A stretch of 64,000 nucleotides of DNA, from assembly GCA_913057235.1 (NCBI GenBank), contig CAJXNI010000003.1, forward strand, positions 62,001-126,000, read 5' to 3'. The DNA comes from an uncultured Bacteroidota bacterium (GTDB lineage: Bacteria; Bacteroidota; Bacteroidia; Flavobacteriales; Schleiferiaceae). Below are positions 32,937-41,036 of this stretch, one piece after another; position 1 is the first letter of the stretch, and every line of letters begins with the position of its first letter. The translations under genes were made by a program, and so were the position numbers. Under the pieces are notes generated by a model that saw only the letters and a list, made by a program, of their open reading frames with translations, did not search any database and was not told the DNA's origin.

Positions 32937-34238
32937 TTAATTTAAAAGTTGAACAAAGTAAATGGTTTTAGTCCAATCTGTTATTTTGAATTCTTCATGG
33001 ATTTGCTGGCCCACCACCCATACAATTTTCTGGCCACTGCACAATACCCACTGATTTTTTTTGGCAATGCTATTGAGCTTTTGGTCTATAAGAAAGTCGC
33101 TGATTTTCTTGTGCCCTTGCATGCCCAGGGGAATAAAGCGATCGCCTTTTTGCCAGGGTCTCAATAGCAGGGGAAAAGTGAGTTTTTCAAAATCAAGGTA
33201 GGCGTGGCGCGGGCTAAATTCCATAGTTAGGCTTTGAGCCGATACCCGCTCCATTTTTAAGGCGAAAGGGCTTTGCAGCCTTTTCTGGTCTACCTTAATT
33301 TTTACCGGCTGCGGTTTTTGCTGTTGTGGGTTACGGTTTAACCAGAAAAAGCCACGGCTGTAAAGCAGTTCGAAGTTCTGCGTTGAAAAATTGAGGTCGC
33401 TATCGCCCTGCTGCACCCGCTTGAGCGCAGGGTAGTCTACCGGCTCCAAATCTTTAAGCCAAAAATGCAGCAAGGCCTGAAAGTACGGTGCGCTTGAAAA
33501 TGGCAACTTTTCATAAGCGCCATCTTGCTGCAGGTGTTCTTGCAGCTTTTCTTTTAGCATAAAATTTAATGCTTGCTCTTGCTCTTGCAGATATTCCAAA
33601 GAGTGACTAAAACCTTTGTCAAAGCCTTCAAACTGCTGGCGTAGAGGCGGAATAACTTTATGCCTTAAAAAATTACGGTGGTACTTTAGGCTGGCGTTGG
33701 AGGCATCTTCTCGCCAGGGAATGCTCTGCTCCTGAGCAAAGCTCAAAATCTCTTCTTTAGAATGGGCGCTTAAAGGACGTAGAACACCCTCCTTAAAGGC
33801 GGTTATGCCCGTAAGTCCGCTTATGCCCGTGCCCCGTGCGAGATTGAGAAAAAAAGTTTCCAGTGAATCATCGCGGTGGTGGGCGGTCAGCAGCACTTGG
33901 TAGTTATGGGTTTTGCGTAGGTTGGCAAAAAAAGTGTAGCGTAAATCTCGGGCGGCCATTTGTAGGCTCAGGCCATTTTTAGCCGCATATTCCTGGGTGG
34001 CAAAAGACTGTGCGTGGTGGGGCAGACCTTCGGCTTTAGCCACGTTTTCCACAAAGTTGGCATCGGCTGTGGCCGTATCCCGTAATTGAAAATTGCAATG
34101 AGCAATAGCCGGTTTGTGTACCTCTTGCAGCAAAAGGTGCAGCAATACCATACTGTCTACTCCCCCGCTGCAAGCCAACAAGAGTTTGGTTTTGGGGGCA
34201 ATGTTTTCACGGATGAATTGACGAGCTTTTTCCAACAT
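32937..34238 (-). CDS. tilS: tRNA(Ile)-lysidine synthase
   Basis: A 433-residue N-type ATP pyrophosphatase that converts cytidine to lysidine at the wobble base of the tRNA-Ile reading AUA. The PP-loop SGGVDS is at residues 24-29, followed by LTAHHRDDSLETFFLNLARGTG, typical of the family. The C-terminal TilS domain includes DRFIPLGMQGHKKISDFLID. An exact promoter box ends only 4 bases before the ATG. It is the first gene of a unit with dsbD and nth. Confidence 0.95.
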   Translation of the reverse strand: MLEKARQFIRENIAPKTKLLLACSGGVDSMVLLHLLLQEVHKPAIAHCNFQLRDTATADANFVENVAKAEGLPHHAQSFATQEYAAKNGLSLQMAARDLRYTFFANLRKTHNYQVLLTAHHRDDSLETFFLNLARGTGISGLTGITAFKEGVLRPLSAHSKEEILSFAQEQSIPWREDASNASLKYHRNFLRHKVIPPLRQQFEGFDKGFSHSLEYLQEQEQALNFMLKEKLQEHLQQDGAYEKLPFSSAPYFQALLHFWLKDLEPVDYPALKRVQQGDSDLNFSTQNFELLYSRGFFWLNRNPQQQKPQPVKIKVDQKRLQSPFALKMERVSAQSLTMEFSPRHAYLDFEKLTFPLLLRPWQKGDRFIPLGMQGHKKISDFLIDQKLNSIAKKNQWVLCSGQKIVWVVGQQIHEEFKITDWTKTIYFVQLLN

Positions 34239-34242
34239 CCAA

Positions 34243-34250
34243 CAAATATA
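34243..34250 (-). promoter_or_regulatory. -7 promoter box TATATTTG for tilS
   Basis: An exact TAnnTTTG match that ends 4 bases before the tilS ATG, so the transcript is likely leaderless. No -33 TTG is seen at the usual distance. Confidence 0.5.
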
Positions 34251-34284
34251 ATTGAAGTACGGTGGTAAGCGCCTGGCTCCTATT

Positions 34285-35553
34285 TTAAGTTAAACTGATT
34301 AGGCGTTCGGCCTTGAGCAAACACTCTTCATATTCTTGCTGGGCCTCACAATGTATGGTAATGGCGCTGCCTACCCGTACGCTACTTAGCTGCTTTTGGC
34401 GGTGGTGCAAAATGCTGCGAATAACCACGTTGAAGTCAAAATCGCCCTGGGGGGTAATGTACCCGATGGAACCGGAATAGAGGCTTCGGTTAAAGTTTTC
34501 ATGTTGGTCAATTAAGCGCAGGGCCGATATTTTGGGCGCCCCGGTCATGCTGCCCATGGGGAAGCTGGTAGCCAAGGCATCGGTGAAATGAAATTGGGGT
34601 GCTAAATCGCTCTGCACGGTGCTTACCATTTGGTGCACCGCCTGATAGCTGTAGAGTCCAAACAGTTCGGGTACACGTACACTGGCTGGCTGGGCAGTGC
34701 GGCTGAGGTCATTGCGCACCAGGTCTACAATCATCACATTCTCGGCTCGCTCTTTTTCAGAGTCTAGCAGACTTTTCTGCAGGGCCGCATCTTCTGCTTC
34801 ACTTTTTCCTCTTTTAGCGGTGCCCTTGATGGGTTGTGAAGTGAGCAGCGTGCCTTTTTTTTGCAGGTAGCGCTCAGGCGAAAAACAGAGCAGCTGGTTT
34901 TCCTGGCACTGGTAAAAGCCGGTAAAGGGCGCCTGGTGCCTTTGATTTAACTTCCAGAAAAGACCCGGGGCCTCAAGTGCTCCCTGGGCTGCTAGCTCCA
35001 TGCAAAAATTGATTTCGTAAATGGAGCCGTATTGGAGTTCAGCTTTAAGGGTGGCTATTTTTTGGAGGTATTCTTCTTGTGAAAGCGTTTGCTGGAACTG
35101 GGGTAAGGCTTGTGCAGTAGGCTCCCAGTTTTCAGGTAAGGCCGCTATTAGATCTTCTTCCTTCTGGTACTGGTAGCTCTCGCAATGCAAAGTGCCTCCT
35201 TTTTCATACACCACGGTGGTGGGGACAAAAAAAGCCAGGTTTGCGTATTCAAAAGGGTCAGCGTGTTGGCTCTCCAGGTTTTCCAACTCATTTTTGAGAT
35301 TAAAATTCAGGTGGCCCAGCAACCAGTCTTTTTCTTTTTCATGAAAGGCTTTTAGGGCCGAGAGTGAATTTTTACGGGTGCTTAAAAATCGGGTTAAACC
35401 CCAACCACAAAGCCATGCATATTGGCTGTAGGGCCCGGTATGGCCGTTGCTTACCAAAAGTGAGAAGTGACTTTCAGAGGCACTTTGGGCCAGCAGCCTC
35501 TTTTGTAAAATTTCAGGATTTACCTGGTTGATTGTGAATTGATGCCGGGGCAT
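34285..35553 (-). CDS. pabB: aminodeoxychorismate synthase component I
   Basis: A 422-residue chorismate-utilising enzyme. The C-terminal domain contains PIKGTAKRG; the lysine at this place marks PabB, whereas anthranilate synthases usually have alanine (PIAGT). MIVDLVRNDLSR, TSFPMGSMTGAPK and SLYSGSIGYITPQGDFDFNV are also typical. It makes 4-amino-4-deoxychorismate for folate, together with a glutaminase (PabA) that is not in the window. It lies 16 bases after the kinase remnant upstream and 46 before tilS. Confidence 0.88.
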   Translation of the reverse strand: MPRHQFTINQVNPEILQKRLLAQSASESHFSLLVSNGHTGPYSQYAWLCGWGLTRFLSTRKNSLSALKAFHEKEKDWLLGHLNFNLKNELENLESQHADPFEYANLAFFVPTTVVYEKGGTLHCESYQYQKEEDLIAALPENWEPTAQALPQFQQTLSQEEYLQKIATLKAELQYGSIYEINFCMELAAQGALEAPGLFWKLNQRHQAPFTGFYQCQENQLLCFSPERYLQKKGTLLTSQPIKGTAKRGKSEAEDAALQKSLLDSEKERAENVMIVDLVRNDLSRTAQPASVRVPELFGLYSYQAVHQMVSTVQSDLAPQFHFTDALATSFPMGSMTGAPKISALRLIDQHENFNRSLYSGSIGYITPQGDFDFNVVIRSILHHRQKQLSSVRVGSAITIHCEAQQEYEECLLKAERLISLT

Positions 35554-35569
35554 TTACAGGGTGTATTTT

Positions 35570-36898
35570 TTAGGCCACTTTAATGAGCAAAGATTCAATG
35601 GCTTTGATGTTTATAGGTATGCTGATATAGTCGTCCATACCGCTCTCAATGAACTTTTCTCGATCACCTTCCTTGGCATTAGTTTTCATGGCAATAATTA
35701 CAGGGCGGTTTTCAAGTTTCCTTTCCAACAGTTGATACCCATGCAGGCGAGCAAAATTTTCATGTAACTCAAGGGTATCATCGCGAAAATACCAATGCCA
35801 TAAACCTTGTTTTGAGCACTCCATTGCCTGGGGTAATCTTTCAAAAGTGCTGCTCAGTTCTTTTTTGGCTGGGGCCGAAGTGGTCACGTCAGAAGCTACA
35901 CCTACTGCCCCGGTAATTTTGTTTTCGTGATTGTAAAGTGGGGAGATGGTTACATCGTAAATAGAATCGCCCCGTTCATGCTGAAAGTTTGTTGAATTCC
36001 CCTTGAAGGCCCGCTCATAGAGGACTTTCCAATTGTCTACTTTTTGTTGCTGCTCAAAAACCTCAAAAAGGTTTAAATCTTCAGGCTGGCCTTCAAGGTC
36101 TATTACCGCATGCAGAGCTTTAAAAAAGCGTTTATTGCCAAAAATCATTTGCCCTTTCTGATTGATAGACCAAATTTCAAGGCCACTGTAGTTAATCACA
36201 TCATGCAGCTGGCGCTCCATGTCAAAGCGGCTGGCTTTTTCAGTCTCTAGGCTGTCAATGGTCTTTAGTAGCGTTTGATGTTCTTTTTGATATCTGCTAA
36301 AAAGGGGTAAGAAGAAACCTGCTGAAATAAGGAAAAACAAGCCTACAACAATGGCAAAGGAAATAGCTCCATAAATGTCTTCCAGACGATTTTTCTCAAA
36401 GGCGTCTGTTTCATAAATACTGACCTCCTGTTCTATGCTTTTCAAAAGCTGGTCCCCTAGGGTGACTATTTCTTGAGCTTGACTAAAGGATACTTTTTTA
36501 CCCTCCTGGCAACTTCTACTTAAAGCTTGAGCCTTGCTTATGAAGCGGTTCCACACCTGACTCTGTTGTTCAAGGTGCGTGGTTAGATTTTCTTTAAAGG
36601 TGGCGCTAATATCTTTGGTAAGCCTGTTGCTGCTTAGCTTTTTACGTTCATTCTGAAGCTGTTGGAGAATATCATTGTATTGGTCACAAGCGGCCTTATT
36701 AGTTGAAGAACTGAGCAATAGCGCTTTTTGGCCTACCAACTGAGAGAGCATGAGTTGGCTCCCGGCATAATTCAGGCGCTCAGCATCCAGGTTTTGAGTA
36801 CTATGGAGATTCTTGACAAAAACTAAAAAACCCAGTGCCAGTAAGATGACCAGCACCAGGTGAATGGGGTAATATTTTTTAAGATTTTTAAAGCGCAC
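35570..36898 (-). CDS. membrane PAS protein, apparent remnant of a hybrid histidine kinase
   Basis: A 442-residue protein. It has a first membrane helix (HLVLVILLALGFLVFV), a helical extracytoplasmic region like the PilJ-type sensor, a second helix near residues 178-200, a coiled coil, and a complete PAS domain (about 230-345). A second PAS domain begins (SKQGLWHWYFRDDTLELHEN) but stops after LHGYQLLERKL. It then passes directly into RPVIIAMKTNAKEGD and ESGMDDYISIPI, which is the end of a receiver domain. The rest of PAS, the HisKA, the ATPase and most of the receiver are absent, and the receiver lysine (normally SKP) is Ile. It seems to be an in-frame internal deletion of a hybrid kinase and should not phosphorylate. 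Confidence 0.75.
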   Translation of the reverse strand: MRFKNLKKYYPIHLVLVILLALGFLVFVKNLHSTQNLDAERLNYAGSQLMLSQLVGQKALLLSSSTNKAACDQYNDILQQLQNERKKLSSNRLTKDISATFKENLTTHLEQQSQVWNRFISKAQALSRSCQEGKKVSFSQAQEIVTLGDQLLKSIEQEVSIYETDAFEKNRLEDIYGAISFAIVVGLFFLISAGFFLPLFSRYQKEHQTLLKTIDSLETEKASRFDMERQLHDVINYSGLEIWSINQKGQMIFGNKRFFKALHAVIDLEGQPEDLNLFEVFEQQQKVDNWKVLYERAFKGNSTNFQHERGDSIYDVTISPLYNHENKITGAVGVASDVTTSAPAKKELSSTFERLPQAMECSKQGLWHWYFRDDTLELHENFARLHGYQLLERKLENRPVIIAMKTNAKEGDREKFIESGMDDYISIPINIKAIESLLIKVA

Positions 36899-36914
36899 CA
36901 GGGCCTTAAATTAA

Positions 36915-36943
36915 TGAGACCCGCCAAAAGGTAGCAGGTCTCA
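36915..36943 (-). terminator. hairpin after lpdA
   Basis: TGAGACCTGC and GCGGGTCTCA (minus strand) form a 10-bp stem with one G-U pair and a 9-base loop, 12 bases past the lpdA stop. The following T run is poor (ATTAATTT), so termination may be partial. Confidence 0.5.
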
Positions 36944-36955
36944 AGAAGAAAAAAA

Positions 36956-38356
36956 TTAAACATGCAGCGCGCGATTGCCGGTTGCGGCTAAGGCCGCCTC
37001 TTTTACGGCTTCTGCGTAAGTAGGGTGGGCGTGGCTCATGCGCGCCAAATCTTCGGCGCTGGCCCGGTATTCCATGGCAACCACTCCTTCGGCTACCAAA
37101 TCAGCGGCTCTGGGGCCGATGGCGTGAAAGCCTAAGATTTCATCGGTCTCTTTATCTGAAATAATTTTAATGAGGCCTTCCACATCGCCACTGGCGCGGG
37201 CTCGCCCTAAAGCTCTAAAAGGGAATGAGCCTGTTTTAATGGCCCGGCCTTCTTCTTTGAGTTCTTCTTCGGTTTTGCCCACACTGGCAACTTCTGGCCA
37301 AGTGTACACCACACCCGGAATGAGATTGTAATCGATATGGGGTTTTTCACCGGCTAAGATTTCAGCTACCATTACGCCTTCCTCTTCGGCCTTGTGAGCC
37401 AACATAGCCCCGCGCACCACATCGCCAATAGCGTAAATATGACCTTTGGCGGTTTGCATGTGTTCATTTACTTCTACTTTGCCTCGGTCGGTGGTTTTTA
37501 GTCCGGCTGCTTCTAAGTTCAATTTATCGGTGTAAGCCGTGCGGCCCACTGCCACCAGACAGTAGTCGCCTTCAAAAGTTACCTCCTTGTCTTTTTTATC
37601 TGTGGCTGTAACTTTTACGCTGTCGCCATTGCGGCTTACGTCACTTACTTTATGGCTAAAGTGGAATTTGACACCAATCTTTTTAAGGCTTTTGGTAATT
37701 TCTTTGCTCATGGCCCCATCAAAGGTTGGAATGGCGCGATCCATGTATTCCACTACCTCCACTTCCGCACCTAAGCGGGCGTAAACGCTGCCTAGCTCAA
37801 GGCCAATAATGCCAGCGCCAATTACAATCATTTTCTTTGGCACTTCTTGTAGTTCTAGGGCTTCTGTGCTGCTAATGATGCGTTCTTTGTCAAACTTGGC
37901 AAAGGGCAGCTCAGTAGGTTTACTACCGGTAGCAATAATGATGTTTTTGGCTTTAATCTTTTCATCCCCGTCTTCTTTGGCAATTTTCAGGGTATGTTCG
38001 TCTTCAAAAGAACCCATCCCGTGAAAAACGGTGATTTTATTTTTATCCATGAGAAAATCAATACCCTTGGTGGTTTGTTCTACCACTGAGGCCTTGCGCT
38101 TGGTCATTTGCGGCATATCCACCTTAGGCTCGTTAATTTTAATGCCATGGTCTGCAAATTCTTTTTGCGCTTTGATAAAGTGCTCTGAGGAGTCAAGCAG
38201 GGCTTTAGAAGGAATGCAGCCTACGTTTAAACAAGTACCTCCTAAAGTATTGTACTTTTCAATGATTGCGGTTTTCATACCCAATTGCGCACAACGGATT
38301 GCGGCCACGTAACCTCCGGGGCCTGAGCCAATAATAGCTACATCAAATTCAGTCAT
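36956..38356 (-). CDS. lpdA: dihydrolipoyl dehydrogenase
   Basis: A 466-residue flavoprotein, the E3 component of the 2-oxoacid dehydrogenases and of the glycine cleavage system. The FAD motif IIGSGPGGYVAAI is followed by the redox disulfide C42/C47 (GGTCLNVGCIPSK). The NAD motif VIGAGIIGLELGSVYARLG and the C-terminal HAHPTYAE with the catalytic histidine are present. It could serve GcvP encoded at 17582. An exact promoter box lies 34 bases upstream and a hairpin follows. Confidence 0.97.
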   Translation of the reverse strand: MTEFDVAIIGSGPGGYVAAIRCAQLGMKTAIIEKYNTLGGTCLNVGCIPSKALLDSSEHFIKAQKEFADHGIKINEPKVDMPQMTKRKASVVEQTTKGIDFLMDKNKITVFHGMGSFEDEHTLKIAKEDGDEKIKAKNIIIATGSKPTELPFAKFDKERIISSTEALELQEVPKKMIVIGAGIIGLELGSVYARLGAEVEVVEYMDRAIPTFDGAMSKEITKSLKKIGVKFHFSHKVSDVSRNGDSVKVTATDKKDKEVTFEGDYCLVAVGRTAYTDKLNLEAAGLKTTDRGKVEVNEHMQTAKGHIYAIGDVVRGAMLAHKAEEEGVMVAEILAGEKPHIDYNLIPGVVYTWPEVASVGKTEEELKEEGRAIKTGSFPFRALGRARASGDVEGLIKIISDKETDEILGFHAIGPRAADLVAEGVVAMEYRASAEDLARMSHAHPTYAEAVKEAALAATGNRALHV

Positions 38357-38390
38357 AGTATATTTTTTTGCCTGCTTTTATATTAAGTAG

Positions 38391-38398
38391 CAAAGGTA
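38391..38398 (-). promoter_or_regulatory. -7 promoter box TACCTTTG for lpdA
   Basis: An exact TAnnTTTG match on the minus strand, 34 bases before the lpdA ATG, in the region shared with the divergent Fic gene. Confidence 0.45.
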
Positions 38399-38432
38399 AT
38401 ATATGCCTGGCGTTTGGAGCGCCTAATGAGGA

Positions 38433-38464
38433 TTGATGAAAAACTTAAAAAATGACTATATTTG
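38433..38464 (+). promoter_or_regulatory. promoter of the HTH-Fic gene (TTG, 21 bases, TATATTTG)
   Basis: TTG at 38433-38435 and the exact box TATATTTG at 38457-38464 are 21 bases apart, inside the 17-23 range of flavobacterial promoters. Upstream in-frame ATG codons at 38452 and 38467 fall before or at the expected transcription start, which favours the ATG at 38485. Confidence 0.6.
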
Positions 38465-38484
38465 TCATGAATAAAAAATACAAA

Positions 38485-39552
38485 ATGTTTGGGCGTGAAT
38501 TGAAAAAAATAAGACTGAGCCAAGGTAAAAGTCTAAAGGAGGTTGCGGCCAGATTGAAGGTTGATCCAAGTTTACTTAGCCGTATTGAGCATGAAGAGCG
38601 TAGACCAACTGAAAATCAAGTGAAAGAGTTGGCCCATATTTACAAGATAGATGTAAAAATATTGCTTAAGGAATGGGTAGGAGATCAGGTGTATTCAGTT
38701 CTAAGCACCTACCCTGATTTGGCCCCGGATGTTCTCAAGGCCATGGAATCCCGTTTGACTTACCTGACTGGACCTCAAGCTATGGAAACACCTGAGCTAA
38801 ATGAGGCACTCAGGCAAAAACTTCAGGCGGTAGAAAAGCTCAAAAATCAGTGGCTCATTAAAAGACCGCAAACAGGCATTCAATTGGAAAAATTGAATGA
38901 GAGTTTTGGCGTAAACTACACCTTTGAGAGCAATAAGATAGAAGGAAACACTCTGAGCCTGCAAGAAACCCATTTAGTAATTAACAAAGGCTTAACCATT
39001 GCGGGTAAGAGCGTGCAAGAACATCTAGAAGCTATTAATCACGATGAAGCAATTGACTTTATTCGTGAACTAGCTAGCAATCAATTGCCTCTTACTGAGC
39101 ACAGGCTAAAGCAGATTCACCATTTAGTGCTTAAAGGTATAGACCGCAAGAATGCCGGCACCTACCGTAGTGTTCCGGTGCGTATTTCAGGCAGTACCCA
39201 TATACCACCAGAACCCTATCTGGTGCCCAAACTTATGGAAGAGCTCTTTAGATTTTACCAATCTGAAGAAGAGCGCCTGCACCCGGTTTTGCTGGCCGCT
39301 GAAATGCATGAGCGCTTTGTAACCATTCATCCATTTATAGATGGCAATGGCCGCACCGGGCGGTTACTTATGAATCTGATTTTACTCAGAAATGGCTACA
39401 CCATAGCCATACTCAAAGGTAATAATCAAGATAGGCAGGCCTACTACCAGGCATTACAAGCGGTACAAGAAAATGCAGATCCTACTCCCTTCTTTAGTTT
39501 AATTATTGAAGCGGTAGACCAAAGCCTGCAAGAACACCTGAGTTTGGTTTAG
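38485..39552 (+). CDS. XRE-type HTH and Fic domain protein
   Basis: A 355-residue protein. Residues 1-60 form an XRE helix-turn-helix (MFGRELKKIRLSQGKS, DPSLLSRIEHEERRPT). The Fic domain holds the catalytic motif HPFIDGNGRTGR from H282, the mark of AMP-transferring Fic enzymes. The inhibitory motif (S/TxxxE-G/N) is present as SNKIEG at 149-154, so the protein is self-inhibited (class II Fic). The start is the third in-frame ATG because the promoter box overlaps the earlier ones. The HTH suggests that it binds DNA, perhaps its own promoter. A separate antitoxin gene is absent. The target protein is unknown. A terminator follows. Confidence 0.88.
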   Translation: MFGRELKKIRLSQGKSLKEVAARLKVDPSLLSRIEHEERRPTENQVKELAHIYKIDVKILLKEWVGDQVYSVLSTYPDLAPDVLKAMESRLTYLTGPQAMETPELNEALRQKLQAVEKLKNQWLIKRPQTGIQLEKLNESFGVNYTFESNKIEGNTLSLQETHLVINKGLTIAGKSVQEHLEAINHDEAIDFIRELASNQLPLTEHRLKQIHHLVLKGIDRKNAGTYRSVPVRISGSTHIPPEPYLVPKLMEELFRFYQSEEERLHPVLLAAEMHERFVTIHPFIDGNGRTGRLLMNLILLRNGYTIAILKGNNQDRQAYYQALQAVQENADPTPFFSLIIEAVDQSLQEHLSLV

Positions 39553-39562
39553 CCAAGTTCAT

Positions 39563-39594
39563 AAAGTCCCAATGCAAAACTTGGGGCTTTTTTT
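39563..39594 (+). terminator. intrinsic terminator of the HTH-Fic gene
   Basis: AAAGTCCCAA pairs with TTGGGGCTTT (one G-U pair) around an 8-base loop, followed by further T to a run of seven. It lies 10 bases after the stop codon. Confidence 0.88.
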
Positions 39595-39797
39595 AAGACT
39601 AAAAAGTACTTTTTAGGGGTACCTAACTTTGTTTTCATCAAAACCTATCTACCGATTTTAAACAGGCCTAAAGTAAAGTAGTTTTGAAGGGCTTACCACT
39701 CCTCTAAGCACTATGTTTTTTAGGCAGCTCATCGCCAGCCCCTGGCAAAATTCTCGATAGCTACAGGGAAAATTCCAGTGCCTATATTCAAAAACCC

Positions 39798-39826
39798 TTT
39801 GTTCCCATTCCACTCTCGTATCTTTG
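39798..39826 (+). promoter_or_regulatory. promoter of prfB (TTTG, 17 bases, TATCTTTG)
   Basis: TTTG at 39798-39801 and the exact box TATCTTTG at 39819-39826 are separated by 17 bases, a full match to the flavobacterial promoter. The ATG at 39832 follows 5 bases after the box, so the mRNA should have almost no leader, and an upstream in-frame ATG at 39778 cannot be used from it. Confidence 0.7.
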
Positions 39827-39831
39827 CCGCC

Positions 39832-40932
39832 ATGGTAAGTAATGAGCAAATAGAGTCTTTACAAAAGCGGGTAGAAGCGCTCAAAAATTATTTGGCTATA
39901 GCCGAAAAAAAGGTGGAAGTGGCAAACCTGGAAGAAAAAACGGCTGCGCAGGGCTTTTGGGAAGATCAGGCGGAAGCCCAAAAGGTGATGAAGCAAATAC
40001 GCAGGCTCAAATTTTGGATTGAAGCCTTTGAACGTTTGGAAAATCTGGCAGAAGAAGCCAAGCTAGGCCTGGAATTTTATGAGCTGGAAGAGCTAAGTGA
40101 AGCTGAGTTGGATAATATGTACGAGAGAGCCCTCACGCAAACCGAAGAGCTGGAATTTAAAAATATGCTCAGTGGTGAAGAAGATCAGCTGAGTGCCGTT
40201 TTACAAATTACAGCTGGTGCCGGTGGCACTGAAAGCTGCGATTGGGCCGGCATGCTCATGCGCATGTACTTGCGTTATGCGGAGCGGGTGGGCTTTAAAG
40301 TGCGTGAGCTAAATTTTCAGGAGGGCGATGTAGCGGGCGTAAAAACCGTAACCCTTGAAATGGAGGGTGATTATGCTTTTGGTTATCTTAAAGGGGAAAA
40401 TGGCGTGCACCGCTTGGTGCGGATTTCGCCTTTTGACAGCAATGCCAAACGCCACACTTCTTTTGCCTCTGTATACGTATACCCTTTGGTTGACGATAGC
40501 ATTGAAATTGACATTAACCCTTCTGATATTGAGTGGGATACCTTTCGCTCGGGTGGGGCAGGAGGCCAGAACGTAAACAAGGTAGAAACCGGTGTTCGGC
40601 TGAAGCACGGCCCATCAGGCATTATTATTGAAAATACTGAGAGCCGCTCGCAATTGCAGAACAAAGAAAAAGCCATGCAGCTTTTAAAATCGCAGTTGTT
40701 TGAAATTGAAATGGAGGCCAAAAATGAAAAACGGGCCGAAATTGAAGCGGGCAAGAAAAAAATTGAGTGGGGCAGTCAAATCAGAAATTACGTGTTACAC
40801 CCCTACAAGTTAGTAAAAGATGTGCGCACTCAGCATGAAACGGGTAATACCGATGCGGTTTTAAACGGTGAAATTAACGCCTTCATCAAGGCCTTTCTCA
40901 TGCAGCAGGGGCAAAAAGTAGAAGACGCCTAA
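39832..40932 (+). CDS. prfB: peptide chain release factor 2
   Basis: A 366-residue class I release factor for UGA and UAA codons. The stop-recognition motif SPF lies in RISPFDSNAKRH and the catalytic GGQ in SGGAGGQNVNK, both in the normal order. The start at 39832 is chosen from the promoter immediately upstream. The in-frame +1 shift site (CTT TGA C near codon 26) known from E. coli prfB is absent: the LKNYLAIAEKK region is read without interruption, so the autoregulatory frameshift does not operate here. Confidence 0.96.
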   Translation: MVSNEQIESLQKRVEALKNYLAIAEKKVEVANLEEKTAAQGFWEDQAEAQKVMKQIRRLKFWIEAFERLENLAEEAKLGLEFYELEELSEAELDNMYERALTQTEELEFKNMLSGEEDQLSAVLQITAGAGGTESCDWAGMLMRMYLRYAERVGFKVRELNFQEGDVAGVKTVTLEMEGDYAFGYLKGENGVHRLVRISPFDSNAKRHTSFASVYVYPLVDDSIEIDINPSDIEWDTFRSGGAGGQNVNKVETGVRLKHGPSGIIIENTESRSQLQNKEKAMQLLKSQLFEIEMEAKNEKRAEIEAGKKKIEWGSQIRNYVLHPYKLVKDVRTQHETGNTDAVLNGEINAFIKAFLMQQGQKVEDA

Positions 40933-41036
40933 CCTTGTCATCGGCTTAAAGCCCGCCCCTAAATCATTCAGGCAGTACCTAAACTAAAGCAAACACAGAG
41001 AGTTAATCGCAATGCGTATTTTAGTGCGTCTTAACT

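Noticed and set aside
39658-39849. 63-codon minus-strand frame in the gap before prfB
   Set aside because: It covers the prfB promoter and start, and has no lipobox, domain or promoter of its own.
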